Assembly: GCA_021800135.1 (NCBI GenBank)
Contig: JAJYZH010000001.1
Location: 1 to 41,237 of the forward strand
Length of the DNA: 41,237 nt
Direction of reading: 5' to 3'
Origin: Microcaldota archaeon
Lineage (GTDB): Archaea; Micrarchaeota; Micrarchaeia; Micrarchaeales; Micrarchaeaceae
A program made the translations under genes and the position numbers. Shown here piece after piece: positions 41,130-41,237 of this stretch (its first letter is position 1; every line of letters begins with the position of its first letter). The notes under the pieces are model-generated. The model saw only the letters and a program-made list of their open reading frames with translations, ran no database searches and had not been told where the DNA came from.

Positions 41130-41237
41130 AGGAACACCTACAATCCTTAAACTACGCCAGCCCGTGCGCCTACGGCTTACGAGGGCTAGCATCCCAACGG
41201 ACTGTAAGCTAGTTACCTAGTAGATACAAGGAACCTT
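41130..41237. other. Structured, gene-free segment cut by the window edge
   Basis: GCCAGCCC (41156-41163) pairs with GGGCTAGC (41183-41190) with one mismatch; GCC-TAC-GGC sits in the loop. The block is much richer in G and C than the gene beside it. On the minus strand all three frames hit stops in the first 30 nt from the edge, then this hairpin follows. It could be the right end of an IS200/IS605- or IS607-type element (TnpB with its guide RNA) lying outside the window, or another structured RNA. No firm call. Confidence 0.3.

Noticed and set aside
41190..41222. tRNA-Tyr-like anticodon (CTGTAAG)
   Set aside because: The flanking bases do not pair into an anticodon stem and no T-arm follows.
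1..41237. CRISPR array or tandem repeats
   Set aside because: No regularly spaced direct repeats were seen in reading the window.

Overview
The window is a gene-dense archaeal chromosome segment. The evidence is archaeal/eukaryal-type ribosomal proteins (eL8, eL18, eL24, eL30, eL31, eL39, eS19, eS28), RNA polymerase subunits D, N and K, aEF2, aIF6, prefoldin alpha, PDCD5, deoxyhypusine synthase, ether-lipid enzymes (a UbiA prenyltransferase and a geranylgeranyl reductase), a class III signal-peptide pilin, and many AT-rich TATA elements about 25-40 nt before start codons. FtsZ, a LamG surface protein, short intergenic gaps and unusual tRNA introns would fit a small-genome DPANN lineage, perhaps Micrarchaeota/ARMAN-like. 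That placement is inference; no 16S rRNA is present.

Layout. 1-4973: accessory envelope region with two multi-pass GT-C-like proteins flanking RNA cyclic phosphodiesterase ThpR, one unknown gene and a LamG protein. 5186-8168: rpoD, tRNA-Leu, eL18, uL13, uS9, rpoN, tRNA-Pro, uS2. 8205-10178: DGGGP synthase-like UbiA, a pilin-like protein and tRNA-Arg. 10229-13626: RNase HII, PRC-barrel, two winged-helix proteins and a type IV pilus-type ATPase. 13703-17288: eS19-PDCD5-eL39-eL31-aIF6-prefoldin alpha-ftsY, read on the minus strand. 17369-21464: a tail-anchored HTH protein, both subunits of ADP-forming acyl-CoA synthetase and a class III aminotransferase. 21575-25854: beta-CASP nuclease, RibB, deoxyhypusine synthase, FtsZ. 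25859-30757: eL24, eS28, eL8, then eL30-uS12-uS7-aEF2. 30867-39015: signal peptidase I, SMC, site-2 protease, SbcD-like phosphoesterase, rpoK and geranylgeranyl reductase. 39028-41237: a compositional break with a tRNA-Leu-like 3' fragment, an AT-rich AN1-zinc-finger/membrane/CAP-like gene, and a structured segment cut by the window edge.

Most of the window is housekeeping: translation, transcription, SRP targeting, lipid synthesis and division. The most unusual signals are two tRNAs (Pro-GGG and Arg-UCG) interrupted in the T-loop by 15-nt and 40-nt insertions that fold into the same bulge-helix-bulge form, an Asp-to-His change in the aEF2 P-loop, a tRNA sitting where rpoK is usually found, and the right-edge island that looks like an integration next to a tRNA fragment.
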